The notes under the pieces are model-generated. The model was not told where the DNA came from. It ran no database searches and saw nothing but the letters and a program-made list of their open reading frames with translations. Below are positions 35,870 to 48,800 of a stretch of 64,000 nt of DNA, in pieces (the stretch's first letter is position 1; each line of letters begins with the position of its first letter). The translations under genes and the position numbers were made by a program. Source of the DNA: Owenia fusiformis (Eukaryota > Annelida > Polychaeta > Sabellida > Oweniidae); assembly GCA_903813345.2 (NCBI GenBank), contig CAIIXF020000008.1, positions 29,950,005-30,014,004 of the forward strand, written 5' to 3'.

Positions 35870-37050
35870 TTCCCATTACCCGATGGACTTTACTCAACAC
35901 AAAAATCATTTTAGAACACCTCGAAGAAATATTACCTCATTTGATAAAACAAGCTTTATCAATTGAAGTATTTTAAGAGCTCGACATCGAATACTTACTC
36001 CCACATCTTTATAGGTATAATATAATAATATAATCAGACAATAACGGTGTCCCCATGTAGATTTTGACAAACTCTAGATATTCGTAATGTGATAAAATAA
36101 ATAAATACGAATATCTAATTATTGATTATAGCACGATCTAAATGTTTCAATATCTGTTGTATACAGGCAAGGGCGTTACAATACCGGGAATTTATCAGTT
36201 CGCGCAGTACATCTCCGCGTTTTGGATAATCAGATACGCGCGCGTGCAGCTCATCCACTGAACGAAACGAAAGTACCCATATAAAATCCCCGGGTATTGA
36301 TTTCTCCCTTGATTCAGCCGAGTTGATTATGGCGAGGCTATGTGATGCCTTATTTTACACACAAATATCTCTCATTGTCTTCCCAAGCCTTAGCGAGCGA
36401 GATCCAAATGTTATTTACCCATTCTACTATTTATTTAAACTGGGTGGCCGGTTATGTCCTCCATCCATAGCCTCATACTTATCCCTATTCTACATTGTAC
36501 TTGTTTTTTATTGGCTTGTGATGTCATAATTAAGGTAGCAATATATCCTGTCTCCCGAGGGTGACCCCCAGACGCCCGTGTCACTAACCTAATTTTCTCA
36601 ATTGACTTCCCACCATCATAAACCTAATTATTATAAGAGATCATCATATATGTAAAAAATACTTACTCTGGTAAATGTGCTTCAGCTGTTATGTTATCCA
36701 AAGGAATGATTTATCCAATCAATTTATTTTTATATAAAACAAAACGGGAATTCCCCTAACTACGGGAATTCCAAATATCTCATATTCTAGATTTCGTCTG
36801 GGAACCAGCTCATTGGTGTAATATACATTAACATATGATTCAACTGCACATGTTCTCGATTAAGAAATTAAATCGTTTGAAATCATCCCTTATTCAAGTA
36901 GAGCATTGGAAGATAAGGGACTCATATTTTAGACTAGAGTGTTTCTTAGAACTTAAAAATCAATATTCAACTTGCAGATTCGACGTGCAATTGTAACATT
37001 TTTACACGAATATTTTTTCTGTCAATAGTTCTTTCGTAGAATTGGCATGT
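35870..37050. repeat. Intergenic segment duplicated from 24290-25960 (copy 2)
   Basis: Same ordered words as copy 1, for example ATTGATTATAGCAC, GGCGAGGCTATGTGATG, GGGAATTCCAAATATCTCAT, CACATGTTCTCGAT and ACTAGAGTGTTTCTTAGAAC. This copy lacks most of the extra insertions and ends before the sulfotransferase. Confidence 0.75.
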
Positions 37051-37688
37051 AGTACAAAGATAAAGTGTTGACGGGATGATATCGATACAATAGTTTTCTA
37101 GAATAGCTTTGAATGACCTATAATACATAACACTTAGCTTTTACTGTACCTCTTCAACTCATTGAAACGCAATCGGGGGGGGGGGAGTCATCTAACCCCC
37201 CCCCCCCCTTCCCATTAGTGTTATGAAAATACGTTGTCTAAATTAGGGTTAATTTCTGCAGCAGAGATTCGAAACGAGGTGCCTACAGTAGACTACATGT
37301 TTTTTATAAACACTTATGAATCATCCAATGTAACGTTAGCGTCAAAGGTCACAGTGGCATCGAGATTCTTAATACAAAGTCTAACTTTATCAACTATATT
37401 CTATTCGAAATTAAAAATGGATGATCTAACGAAACTTATTGAACATGTTGTTACCTTGCCAAAGTACCATGGACTTCCAGGGGGGCATTCATATAAAGGA
37501 ATACTGTTAAATGCCTTTGTGACGAAAGAATCGATGGATGCTATTAACGAAATCAGACCCCAGGCTAACGACATTTTTATGGCAGGATACTGCAAAACTG
37601 GTATGTGTCATACAGCTATCAAATGATTTTGAGTGGATATAGCATTTTCATCGACGTGTTTGATTAGGAATTTAATGTGGCTTAAAAT

Positions 37689-39340
37689 GCTGCTTATTTT
37701 TCGCGAAGCCACTCAGTAAAATTACGATTTCTCTGCACCCTGATGTCCAATCAACATCATTCGAGTACTAGTATCTATGTGTTCCTGACACGTTTGGGCA
37801 TCCGGTAATATTAATGACAACGTCTACCCAAAGTTTGCACGCGAAATTGACGTAATTCATGACTGAAGTCGGGAAGACAAAAATATGTGATATTCTTTCA
37901 GAATTGTTTATAATAACTATTTACAAAAATGTTCCCGAGACACAAATCCATTTAGGTAAGGTTTGTTTTAAAGTCAGAAAGCCCTAAGAAGACAATGACG
38001 TGTCGCAAAAAGGTGGCGCATTTGTTTTTTAAGGGTATCGCGTGAATGTAACTTTGATTCCCCGGATTATAAGATAATATTCTACTTAAAGCTGTTTCGA
38101 TGAAAATTTTAGATCAACTACACTCCGTTCACATTTTTTGCGCGTTCGTTTTTAAATAAGAGTTTTTTACCAAAACATCTGGCAAATATCCCATGTTGAC
38201 ACGTTACATTTTGAATTATTTTTCGTCTTTAAACGCTCATAACTCAAACAATATATGACTATTATACTTATTTTTCATCTTGATAAAGGTAGATGGAAGT
38301 TTTATTTCAAAGGATGAATTTTAGTAAGCGTCCCATATTGTGACGTCATAGAGTCTGAAAAATAGAATCTGTTGACAGCGACCTTTTTTGCTCATTTTTT
38401 GGTACCTTCAACTTTTCAGGTGTACATTAAACAAAAAATACGAGATCAATTTTTAATAAATCATACATGATTATTTTGCTCCTAAACTCTAGTTTATTAA
38501 TAAATAGTTGATTTTGTTCACAAAAGTATGTGTTTTCTGTTGTATGTGGAAAAGATGAGGACGAAAGGTTTTCAAAATTCATTAAAATAGGGCTAATTTT
38601 CAAGCACAGCAACACGTATATTTATTTCACCTAATATATCAATTGATTCGTGTTTTATGATGCTCCTAGCCCATTAACAATATATATATGATATCAGAGT
38701 TATTCGTCTAAAATGTTTTGAGATATAGAGGTAAATGTGGAGGACGAAAGGATTTTCATGTGTGTACATTTTTCTCAAAAACGTCACATTCTATCATGTT
38801 AAAAGCGAGGATCCTCTGGATTACGCCACAAACTGTGTAACAATGCGTGCGCGAGCTTTTTGCGACACGTCAATACAAACCCAGATAAAACCCGGAAGAC
38901 TGCAGATTTCATGTAATGATAGATAAATACGTTCACATTTAACAAGTAAAGTACAAGTCACCATATAATCCCCATATAAAATACTGGAATACGTGACATG
39001 TAATAACATGTTCAAACTGAAATATGGAAAATTGTTAACATAGCATTTGATTCCGTGTTCTGTATGCCCATCTACCTGCTTAATAAGGCAATGTATCTTC
39101 AAATAAAACTTAGACAAGTAGATTAGAGTCTCTGGAACACTTTTGTAAATAGTTTTCACATGCATTTTTGTTTGTGAATGTCAAATTTTGTCTTCCCGAT
39201 TGATTTCAGTCATATATTAAGTCAATTTCACGTGCAAACGTTCCGACGTGTCACATAGATACTTGAATGATCTTGATCGGACATCAGGTTGCAGAGAAAT
39301 CGTAATTTTACTGAGTGGCTTCACGAAAAAATAAGCAGCA
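37689..39340. mobile_element. Foldback element in sulfotransferase intron 1
   Basis: GCTTATTTTTCGCGAAGCCA at the left is mirrored at 39318-39340. The arms extend about 190 bp (GTAAAATTACGATTTCTCTG, and GGGAAGACAAAAATATG mirrored near 39190). The interior is non-coding. Confidence 0.75.
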
Positions 39341-39535
39341 AAAAATTGGGCCCAGCCTAAATAGGCCTTAAAGCCCCAAAAAGTGGGCCTTTTTAGACAT
39401 TAATGGGCCTTGAGAGGCCTTGTATTTTAATGTTAGGCCAAATTTAAAGAAAATGGACCCAACAATTTCAATTTTTTTCTCAGACCTGAAATTTGCCCCC
39501 CCCCCTAGTTGGTTCCAAGATCCGCCCCGGGGAAA
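39341..39535. repeat. GGGCC-rich dispersed repeat, copy 2
   Basis: Contains TTGGGCCCAGCC, AAAAAGTGGGCCTTTTTAGA, GGGCCTTGAGAGGCC, a C run and GATCCGCCCCGG. Same layout as the copies at 2373 and 62430. Confidence 0.75.
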
Positions 39536-41485
39536 TCCTCCTGGGATTCGATTCTATCTTTCCCCATATGTTTTGGGCCGATATAAAGATGGCAGCAGGA
39601 GAATCCTAATTATAAATAGACAATATTGATAACCGTGCCATCTTTATTTAGAAATTATTCCTACCGCCCTTAACCTATGCTTTTTAGTAGTTTTTTTACA
39701 TTTACCTGAGACTAACATAAAAGACCTAATGCCCGTAACATTTTTATAACGCGTAATTGAATAATCAACAAGTTCAACTTGTTTTTGTCTTTTACATTAA
39801 CATTCAAGATATACTTCGAATAAGAATCAGTGTGTGGTTCTATTTTCATAAAAAAAAGCATGTCGGAGAGGGAATTCGATGTGTTTAATGAAAACAGACC
39901 GATAATGATCACTATGCAATTTCTAGCCTTAGAAACAAGGTACATGTAACTATCTAGCTATATTCTATAAATTTCTCCTCCGACTATCATAACTTTGCCC
40001 CTCTACTCCAAATAACCTGATTTTTACGTCAAAAAGTACCTTATATCTTTGGCTCAAGGTTCGAAAAAGTTAATTGCCGGAAACAAATCGAAGAGGTCAA
40101 TTTGACCCCCCCCCCTGCAGACATTAGGGTTAACCCTACGTTTTAACAGTTATTATATCAACTACATGATACATTAATATTTTAAAGTTTCATTCATTGT
40201 TCTCATCCAAAAATAAGAATTTTGGAGGTATTGCCCTTGATCATGGTATAAAAGTCATAATGATCGGATGACCTATCGAATTGATATGGATTACATCAAT
40301 ATTTTAAAAACTCAATATTGATTATGATATCATCCTTGTGATATTCCCCATATTAAATTCCTCCTAGTGAATAACTACTTACTACTAACGGGATGGATTG
40401 GAAAATGAAAATTTAGTGGCAGAATAGATCTTCCTCGTATCAATGATAATATCTTTCTCCAAACCAATAACGAAATAGATATGTTGATTTGCATTTCAAT
40501 CTAATAAAGTCAAAAATGTCACAAGTAAATTTTTCTCACTTATGTATTTTATTCAACATTAGGTACAACTTGGGTACAAGAAATTACAGACCTCATAACG
40601 CACAAGGGCAACATTGAAGAAACGATCAAATCTCCTTTGATCGAACGTATCCCCTTCATTGACGTCATGACCGTAGATCAGATAAGAAACCTGGACAAAT
40701 TGCCCAAGCCTCGCCTGTTGAAGACTCATCTGCCTTTGCGCATGCTACCAGAGAATGCCGGGAAAATCATATACTGTGTCCGGAACCCGAAAGACGTTGT
40801 CGTCTCCTATTTTTACTTTTACAAAATGACAAAAGGTAGATGCAGTTTAAACTTTAAAGTCATATAGAAGATGTAAAGCAGAGTCGTTAGAATTTCAACA
40901 TTACGCATGAATATGGATATTCAACTTGTTTTTGTCAATTCGTTGGAAGACATCTTATTTCCCAGAATGTTCGATGATAAATACCATCTTATAATCTGAA
41001 TTGAGTGAAGCATTTCACTTCACATACATATTTTGTAGGTTTGGGGTTGTATAGCGGAACATGGGACAGTTTTCTCGAGATGTTCATGAACGGCGATGTA
41101 TTATATGGTTACTACATGGAACAAGTTATAGAGTTCTATGAAGCCAGTAAAATTAACGACAATATTCTTATCGTCGCATTTGAAGATGTGAAGAAAAATC
41201 CAGTAAAGCAAATACGCCGCTAAGCAGAATTTGTGCGCACGCAACTTTCTAATGCTGAAATGGAAGAGATCCTTAAGCATACTACTTTTGAGGCGATGTC
41301 CAAAAACCCAAGTACGAATTATGAAACAAGTCCATTCTTTGACACCACTAGGTCTAAATTTATGAGGAAGGGAGCTGTTGGTGATTGGAAAAAACCATTT
41401 TACGGTGGCTCAAAGTGAAATGTTTGACGTTTGGACCGAGGAACACGTAAAATACAGTGATATCAAATTTTGTTATGAACTCTAA

Positions 41486-42231
41486 AGGCCCCATACAAAG
41501 AACAAATCCACTAAACGCAGTCTTGCGAATTGGATAAGTTGTCAATTCTGGCGATTGGGAACTTAAACATGTTAAACATGCGAACCGAAGCGCATCTTGA
41601 CGCATGCTTCAGAAGCCGTCCAACACTTGTAAACATTGTTGATAATCTAGAAATAAAGTTACCTGTATAATTTCAAGCAAATTGAGGGAACACTTGTGGA
41701 GTTATGACCAAAAATGAGTTGAAAAGCTAATTTTGCCATTTTGAATGGTTGCCATTTTGAATGTTTGCGACTTGTGTTGTGTGTTGCGTTGACAGACAGA
41801 CAGACAAACAGACAAGTGGGTCATGACAATAGCCCGCCTATGTGAGCTCAAAGGGCCTTTGTTAATCTTTAATGTCCTGTATTAGAACCCCTATGCTTAC
41901 TATTGAAAATGGACTCTAGCAATACATGTAATATCAAAACACACTATCAGTTGGGGCCTCTTCACATATGAACGAAACCCACGACGTCAACTTAAGTAAA
42001 ATTCGTTCCCATCTCGTACTCACCAAAAATCTAAATAAAAAAGGCCTTAGTTAAGCTTTAATGTCCTGTTTAAGAACACCTATTCTTACTATTAACAAGG
42101 CACAGACGTGAACAATATCGTACCTAAAACACAGCATTGTGGTCTTGTTGACCAAGAAAGCAAGATGGCCGCAGAAAAGTTAATCAGCTCTAGAACTTAT
42201 CACTGTGTAACATATGTAATAAAAATTTGAA
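41486..42231. other. Intergenic DNA
   Basis: A GACA microsatellite lies at 41791-41815. Two related stretches (AAGGGCCTTTGTTAATCTTTAATGTCCTGT-like, written here as AAGGGCCTTTGTTA and TTTAATGTCCTGT) occur at 41850 and 42040. No gene was recognised. Confidence 0.5.
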
Positions 42232-43080
42232 CGGTTTGGCTGGAAACCTGTAGACAAGCCTCGATAGACAAGATTTTAGGACGGAAAATCTAAAATGGCA
42301 GCCTTAACATTTACCCAGAATGCCCAAAAACTAATCAGTTCTTGACGTTGATATGTAGAAACATCCCTGAAAATTTCAGATGAATCCCTCAAATGGTTTG
42401 GCTGGAAACCTGTAGACAAGTCTTGAAAGTGAAGATTTTAGGACGGAAAATCCAAAATGGCCACCTTAAAATTTACCCAGAATGCCAAAAAACCAAGCAG
42501 TTCTTGACGTTGATATGTAGAAACTTCCCTGAAAATTTCAGATGAATCCCTCTAATGGTTTGGCTGGAAACCTGTAGACAAGTCTTGAAAGTGAAGATTT
42601 TAGGACGGAAAATCCAAAATGGCCACCTTAAAATTTACCCAGAATGCCAAAAAACCAAGCAGTTCTTGACGTTGATATGTAGAAACATCCCTGAAAATTT
42701 CAGATGAATCCCTCAAATGGTTTGGCTGAAAATCTGTAGACAAGTCTTGTAAGTGAAGATTTTAGGACGGAAAATCCAAAATGGCCACCTTAAAATTTAC
42801 CCAGAATGCCCTAAAAACTAATCAGTTCTTGACGTTGATATGTAGAAACATCCCTGAAAATTTCAGATGAATCCCTCAAATGGTTTGGCTGAAAACCTGT
42901 AGACAAGTCTTGAAAGTGAAGATTTTAGGACGGAAAATCCAAAATGGCCACCTTAAAATTTACCCAGAATGTTCAAAAACTAATCAGTTCTTGACTTTGA
43001 TATGTAGAAACATCCCTGAAAATTTCAGATGAATCCCTCAAATGGTTTGGCTGGAAACCTGTAGACAAGCTGAAAAGTGA
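42232..43080. repeat. Tandem array, ~163-bp unit, about five copies
   Basis: The unit start GGTTTGGCTG recurs near 42232, 42394, 42557, 42719, 42882 and 43045. Each unit carries GTAGACAAGTCTTG, TTTTAGGACGGAAAATC, AAAATGGCCACC and TTCTTGACGTTGATATGTAG. Copies 2-5 are nearly identical and the first is diverged. No open frame spans the units. Confidence 0.9.
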
Positions 43081-43120
43081 GACGCCGCCCGCCGGCCCGC
43101 CCGCCCGCCCGCCCGCCGTT
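43081..43120. repeat. CCCGCC simple repeat
   Basis: A short GC-only run of CCCGCC units directly at the end of the 163-bp array, in strongly AT-rich surroundings. Confidence 0.9.
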
Positions 43121-43459
43121 CGTCAAGCTTACTACAATATCGTACCTCTTGTTAGGTACGATAAAAATGGATTCTGACAATACTCTCCGTTGTTGAGACT
43201 ATACATCAACTTGAGTTCTTCTGAGAAAATGAGGATTTCAGCAAGACTGTGGACCCCCCCCCATCTACTTCTCTAATGTAAATAGGTGCCTGGTAAAACA
43301 ACTGAATTAGGGGCAGTAATCATAATTATTGTTAAAGTATTAGTTCCTTTTTGGAATTCAGAATCTGCTGTCTTACAGAAGAATGCATAGACAATTCAAT
43401 TCACAATCACATTTAGACAGAACCCCGGGGGGACAGAACTAGAATTTAATATATAACTG

Positions 43460-45060
43460 TTACACCAGGGCCGTCAGATGGGGGGGGGGTGCGATGGGTG
43501 CGACCGCACCCCCCTTTGTCACCCCCCAAAAAAAATTTGAAAAAAAATCTTTTGAAAATTTTTTTTTTGAAAAATATTTTTTTGTAATTTTTTTCATTGA
43601 CTCATACACTTTGAAAGTACCCAGAGAGCACCAAATAGCATCTTAAAATTATAAAATTTTCTAGGGGTATTGGCCACCCCTCACACACCCCACAAAACAA
43701 TGGAAAAGTACTAAATTTATTTTAGTGTTTTGTCCCAGACACTTTTAAAGTGCCCAGACATCATCAAATAGCTCCTTGATATAGTAAGTGTTTCTGGGGG
43801 ACTAACACTTGCTCCCCCTCTTGCACTTGCATCCCCACCCAACCTCCCCCTCTGGCGCCCCATTGACCCCCCCCCAATTAATTGACTCATACACTTTGAA
43901 AGTGCACAGAAAGCACCAATAGCATCGTAAAATTGTAAAATTTTCTAGGGGGAGTGGGCCACCCCTCACACCCCAAACAAAACAATGGAAAAGTTCTGAA
44001 TTTGTTTATGTATTGTCTCAGACACTTTTAAATTGCTCAGACATCATCAAATAGCTCCTTGATATAGTTAATGATTCTGGAAGACTAACACTTACTCACC
44101 CTCTGGCATCCCCACTCCACCTCCCCCTCTGGCAGCCCCCACTCCACCTCCCCCTCTGGCAGCCCCCCCCCCCTTGACACCCTCCAAAAAGAGAAATTAA
44201 GATTTTTCAAATATTTTATTGACTCATACACTTTGAAAGTGCCCAGAAAGCACCAAATAGCATCTTAAAATTGTAAAATTTTCTTGGGAAATAGACACTT
44301 TTAGGCACAGACACTTTTAAATTGCCCAGACTTCATCGAATAGCACCTTGATATTGTAAATGTTTCTGGGGGACAGATATGGGGAACAAACACTTGCTCC
44401 CCCTCTGGCACCCCAACCCCACCTCCCCCTCTGGCCCCCCTCCCTCCCCTTTGACACCCCCACAATTTGGAAAAAATTGTGATTGTTTTTCAATGTTTTT
44501 ATTGACTAATACACTTTAAAAGTGCCCAGAAGCACCAAATATCATCTTTAAATTGTAAAATTTTCTAGGAGAGTTAGCCACCCCTCACATCCCCCATAAA
44601 ACAAAAGAAAATATTCTGAATTTCATGTATTGTCTCAGACATTTTTTAAGTGCCCAGACATCATCAGATAGCACCTTGATATGGTAAATGTTTCTGGGGG
44701 ACAACCCCTTGCTCCCCCTCTGGCACCCCACCCCACTTACTTTTTGACACCCCCAAACTAATTTGAAAAAAATTCACATTTTTCTTATCGACTCATACAC
44801 TTTGAAAGTGCCCAGAAAGCACCAAATAGCATCTCAAAACTGTAAAATTTTCTAGGGGGAGTGGACCACTCCTCACAACCCCCACAAAAACGTTTGGAAC
44901 GTTTAGAAGATGTTTTTGTTAATTCCAAACCGATATAGGGAGTAATCGACCCCCCCCCCATCTGACTTACGCGATTTGATTTACGCGGCAAAAAAATTGA
45001 CAATTTTATATTCTCTTTAGTAAAAACCGCACCCCCCTTGGAGAAAAGTGTCTTACGGGC
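43460..45060. repeat. Tandem array of ~300-bp C-rich units
   Basis: About five units, each with TTGACTCATACACTTTGAAA, CCCAGAAAGCACCAAATAGC, AAATTTTCTAGGGG, CAGACATCATCAAATAGC and TTGCTCCCCCTCTGGCA. Starts near 43590, 43880, 44215, 44500 and 44785. Diverged, with no coding potential. Confidence 0.85.
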
Positions 45061-45479
45061 CTGTACACCATCACAAAGCTAAATACTCGCACAAAATTAG
45101 CGCCAATAGTGACCAATGAAGTGAAAATGAAGCAATTGAAGATGATATAAAACATACATTTTTTTTTCATTTTAATTTAAATTGTTAAAAATTGCTTATT
45201 TTTGATACAAAAAATGACTTGCTGACTTTTTATTCAGTTTGGTCAACTGTTTAATATGTAAATATTCCCACCAAAATCATCAAATGTAGTTAAGGAAAAG
45301 AATTTATTCATAAAGATTTCTTCAAATTTTATTCCTTTATGTTTTTCAAAAGTATCATCTTTTCTATAAAACATTCACTTTGAGTGTATTTGACATTTGT
45401 GTACATGTATCTATGCCATTGTATCAAATCAACTTGAAAATGTATAACAAGTTTCATTACCTTGAATATAATGTTTGAA

Positions 45480-45742
45480 TGACTGGCCATGGGCTTTCAA
45501 CAGACAGTCTCTCGAAAGCCCATGGTTTGGCCAAAGTATTTTCAAAATCATGCACTTTTTCACTTTATGTACACCTTGTAATAAATATGTCCCTGACTTC
45601 AAATGAATGTCATAATAATAAATACTGGCAAGTGCTAAAGCTAACTTCACACCAACGACGCTTTGATGGCGCTTTAAAGCGTCGGCTTTGCAGGTCGCTT
45701 TAAAGGGCCATCAAAGCGCCGTTGGTGTGAACTTAGCTTTAA
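45480..45742. repeat. Two palindromes; second is a MITE-like CGACGCTTTGATGG element
   Basis: CCATGGGCTTTC (45487) is mirrored at 45515-45526. At 45634-45742 GCTAACTTCACACCAACGAC and CTTTGATGG are mirrored (CCATCAAAGCGCC, GTTGGTGTGAACTTAGC) around GCTTTAAAGCGTCGG. Probably a small non-autonomous DNA element. Confidence 0.75.
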
Positions 45743-45860
45743 CAGCGTAGTGAATGAAAGTGAAGTAACAAACATTGACAATTTGCAATAAGCAATCTTG
45801 ATAAAACAATCCCAACATTAAGTCTACAGTCCCCTCTGTTTCCAGTTTCCAGTCGCATCA

Positions 45861-48800
45861 TCAATTTTCCTTTTTCTTTGATTGATAAAACTTATTAAAC
45901 ATTTTAATTACTAAAAACTCAAATCCTTGAAATAGCTTTGGTTGTAGGATATAAAAAATTGATGACCCTAGTAAGAATAATTTTGCAATCATGGAATAGT
46001 ATAACATAGCAGATATTGAGATGATGAACAGCGTCCAGTATATAAGAGCCATTATTAATATAGGCCTAGCGTCCCTTTGTTTAGAACTAGTGAGTTTGTT
46101 TTCACGATCAAACGTTTTATACTGATAGAATTCTTTTAGAGTTTTTTCTTTTTCTGCCCAGCGATTTCTACACCAAGTCTCTAGTCCTTTTTCCGTTAAA
46201 GGTAACATCACACTTGAGTGTCTATTTACATGGAAATGAACCTCCTTTGGAATTTCCCCGAAGAAAAGCCCAGTTTCATTTTGTGGGAATGAGTATGGGT
46301 AGCCGACTGTGATGTCATATATGGCATCAAGCATTCCATCTGGAAAAATATTTTGGAGTCATTTTAATAATTAGGGCTAGGCTTAAAACTATATAAATTC
46401 ATTGGTACTTATACTTCCTTTCCTAAAATGTAAAAGTTGAACTTGATAAAGTTATTTCAATCAGAAAGAAGAGAGAAGCAAAAATCATTTACATTAAATG
46501 TTCTACATCTAATCAATTAATTAATCAAGAGAAAAAAGAGAAAAAATTTGACAGTCCATAGTGGTTAAATCTGAAAATCTGAAAATCTGGTAAAGAGTGA
46601 GACTTCAGGGAGATTTCAAAACTATAATAAGGCAAAAATATTTTGACAAGATGGATAACATGAAAAAGCTCAATTATGAAAATGGAAAAAGCCTTGTACA
46701 ATTTGCATTAACTTCTCACATGTCATTATAACAACACTGCTTTTATCATGAAGAACATACCTTTCCGCATTAATTCAGCAAGAAATGTAAACCCTGTAGT
46801 TCTGGGGTGAAGAACATGATCATATTTCTCCCAGTTATTTTTCTCTGCAAACTCATCACTTTTCTTTTTAGTTCTTTCTGTAAGATCCGTGCCCTCTGGA
46901 AAAATTAATATCTGAAAGACAAAAAAACAAAATTACATGACTGATTGATAATTTTAACAAGGTATATACATGAAAATGCCACCACTTGCCATTTGTTACA
47001 TAAGCCAAATGCCAAGCACTGAACCCCAGTTACCAAACACTGTCTACAATAACGTTGGAGCGATAACAATATGTCACCACTTTCTGGTGGTGACATAAAA
47101 ATGGGCGCAACATGGCAAACATTGTCCAGGTGGAGATAAGTGAAACACAAAGGCTATGGACAAGGTAATTGGGAAAACTTTTATATTTGAGAGTTTAAAG
47201 ACAACTCTGGTACTGTGTATTTATGTTTGAGTGACATAAGCATTTAATTGCATTAAGTAGTGTACTTAAAAAAGAATGTATTCTTCAAAATATAAACATG
47301 GTACATAACATTACATAATTATATCAAAGTGCCATCTATTTAAGAAATATAGACCGAAGAACATGGGTAATATAAACGAATACACTCCGCAGGGCTAGGC
47401 ACAACGTTTTCTGTACCCAAAAAATTTAGAAATATAACCCAAACTAAATCATAAATATTCAATAGAGGACATTTAAATCAACAAAATGTAAAGTATCACA
47501 ATTGTCTGAAGCAGGGGTAAGGGAAATTTTTTTTCCATGTTTAGACCGATTCAAAAAAAATACAAGTCTCGATTTGGAGAAAGAAGTTCATCAGTGTACT
47601 GCGCTAAGCATTTTTTATAAAAAATCTAGAAATATCACCCAAATTAAAATATGACTATTCAAAAGAAGTCATTCAAATCTATATTATATTAAAAAATCAA
47701 ATTTGTCCGAAGCAGGGGTAGCGCTAATTGAGTGATGAACTTTGTTCTCCAAACTGTTTTAGATATGTATGTAATAATTTTTTATAACCTTTAACACATT
47801 CAAGGTATGATAGCACATATACCAACCAATACTTGACTAAAAGTGAACTTGTATTCTAGAGTGTTTCAAAATGTCAAGAATAATCTATTGAATCATAAAA
47901 AGAAGTATTACATAAACTACATAAACAATTTCAAACTTTACATCACAACTTAAACTTTGGAGCAACTACTTATAATTACCCTCTTCACAATACTTGAAAC
48001 AAAATGGTGCAAGGGTCGTGATTTAAATGCAATTATATCGGAGAAAAGAGTGAAACTAGAAAACGGAGTAGCAAATCCCAATGAATGCTATAACATATAT
48101 AAAACTGTATTTCTCACAAAAAACAGAGATATATCAGAATATCTACCATTTAAGAGTTTCAAAGGCACAAATAATAAAGACAATTTGAATTTTCTGAGGC
48201 ACAGATCAGGAAAACAATAAAGCAAATCTGCCCTAAATTTCCTTCAATTTGAGTGTAAGTCGCCATACTTTGAAGAGAACAGAAAATTATTGCGAAATCT
48301 CACATAGGGCGGCCAATTTTACAAAGCCCAAATTACAAAATCAATACAATATTTGCAACCCACTCTAAATTACCTTTCATCTGAGTATAATTAATAATAA
48401 AGCTATATTTGTTCCCGACACCCATACTTTGTATGTATACCTAGGGGTCATGGTGAACAACTCAGAATATGAAAAAGGAACATTTTGTGAATTTTAATTT
48501 TCACCAAAAATTCCCACCATTTTTGAAACAGTAACCATCTTGGAAATTTTTTTTATTGCGTACAACTAGTCACCAATAAACATCTTTCCACCAAATATGA
48601 AGAAAATCTGTCTACTATTCTAGTATACAAGTTATCTTCCAGACAGATGGACTGACTGACTGTCGGATGGAGGGCTTCACTAAATGCCTACCAAACTCTG
48701 TTTGTTGGGATAATCAGTAAGGAATAAATAAACAGACGTGTAGCTACATGTTAAGTTGATACTCGTAATTGTATGGATATCCGACAGTGGTTATGTTTTA

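Larger units (their letters stand above)
37417..41485 (+). pseudogene. Cytosolic sulfotransferase (SULT1-like), two lesions
   Basis: Exons 37417-37600, 40563-40835 and 41039-41485 have good GT-AG sites, all in phase 1. The start is the Met of MDDLTKLIEHVV. Family marks: the PAPS loop GYCKTGTTW split across exons 1 and 2, catalytic-type His in LLKTHLPLRML, the 3'-phosphate motif IIYCVRNPKDVVVSY, and the C-terminal RKGAVGDWK region. Family members transfer sulfate from PAPS to small hydroxyl or amine acceptors in the cytosol. Two breaks occur in exon 3. An in-frame TAA (41221-41223) stands where Ile or Leu precedes AEF. A run of six A (41389-41394) shifts the frame so that the conserved end (MFDVWTEEHVKYSDIKF, stop 41483) is out of frame. 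Without these the product is about 300 residues, the usual size. It is either a young pseudogene or carries sequencing errors. Confidence 0.85.

Noticed and set aside
37234-37416. Upstream extension of sulfotransferase exon 1
   Set aside because: The frame is open but has no ATG before 37417, and sulfotransferases normally start a few residues before the conserved region, as MDDLTKL does.
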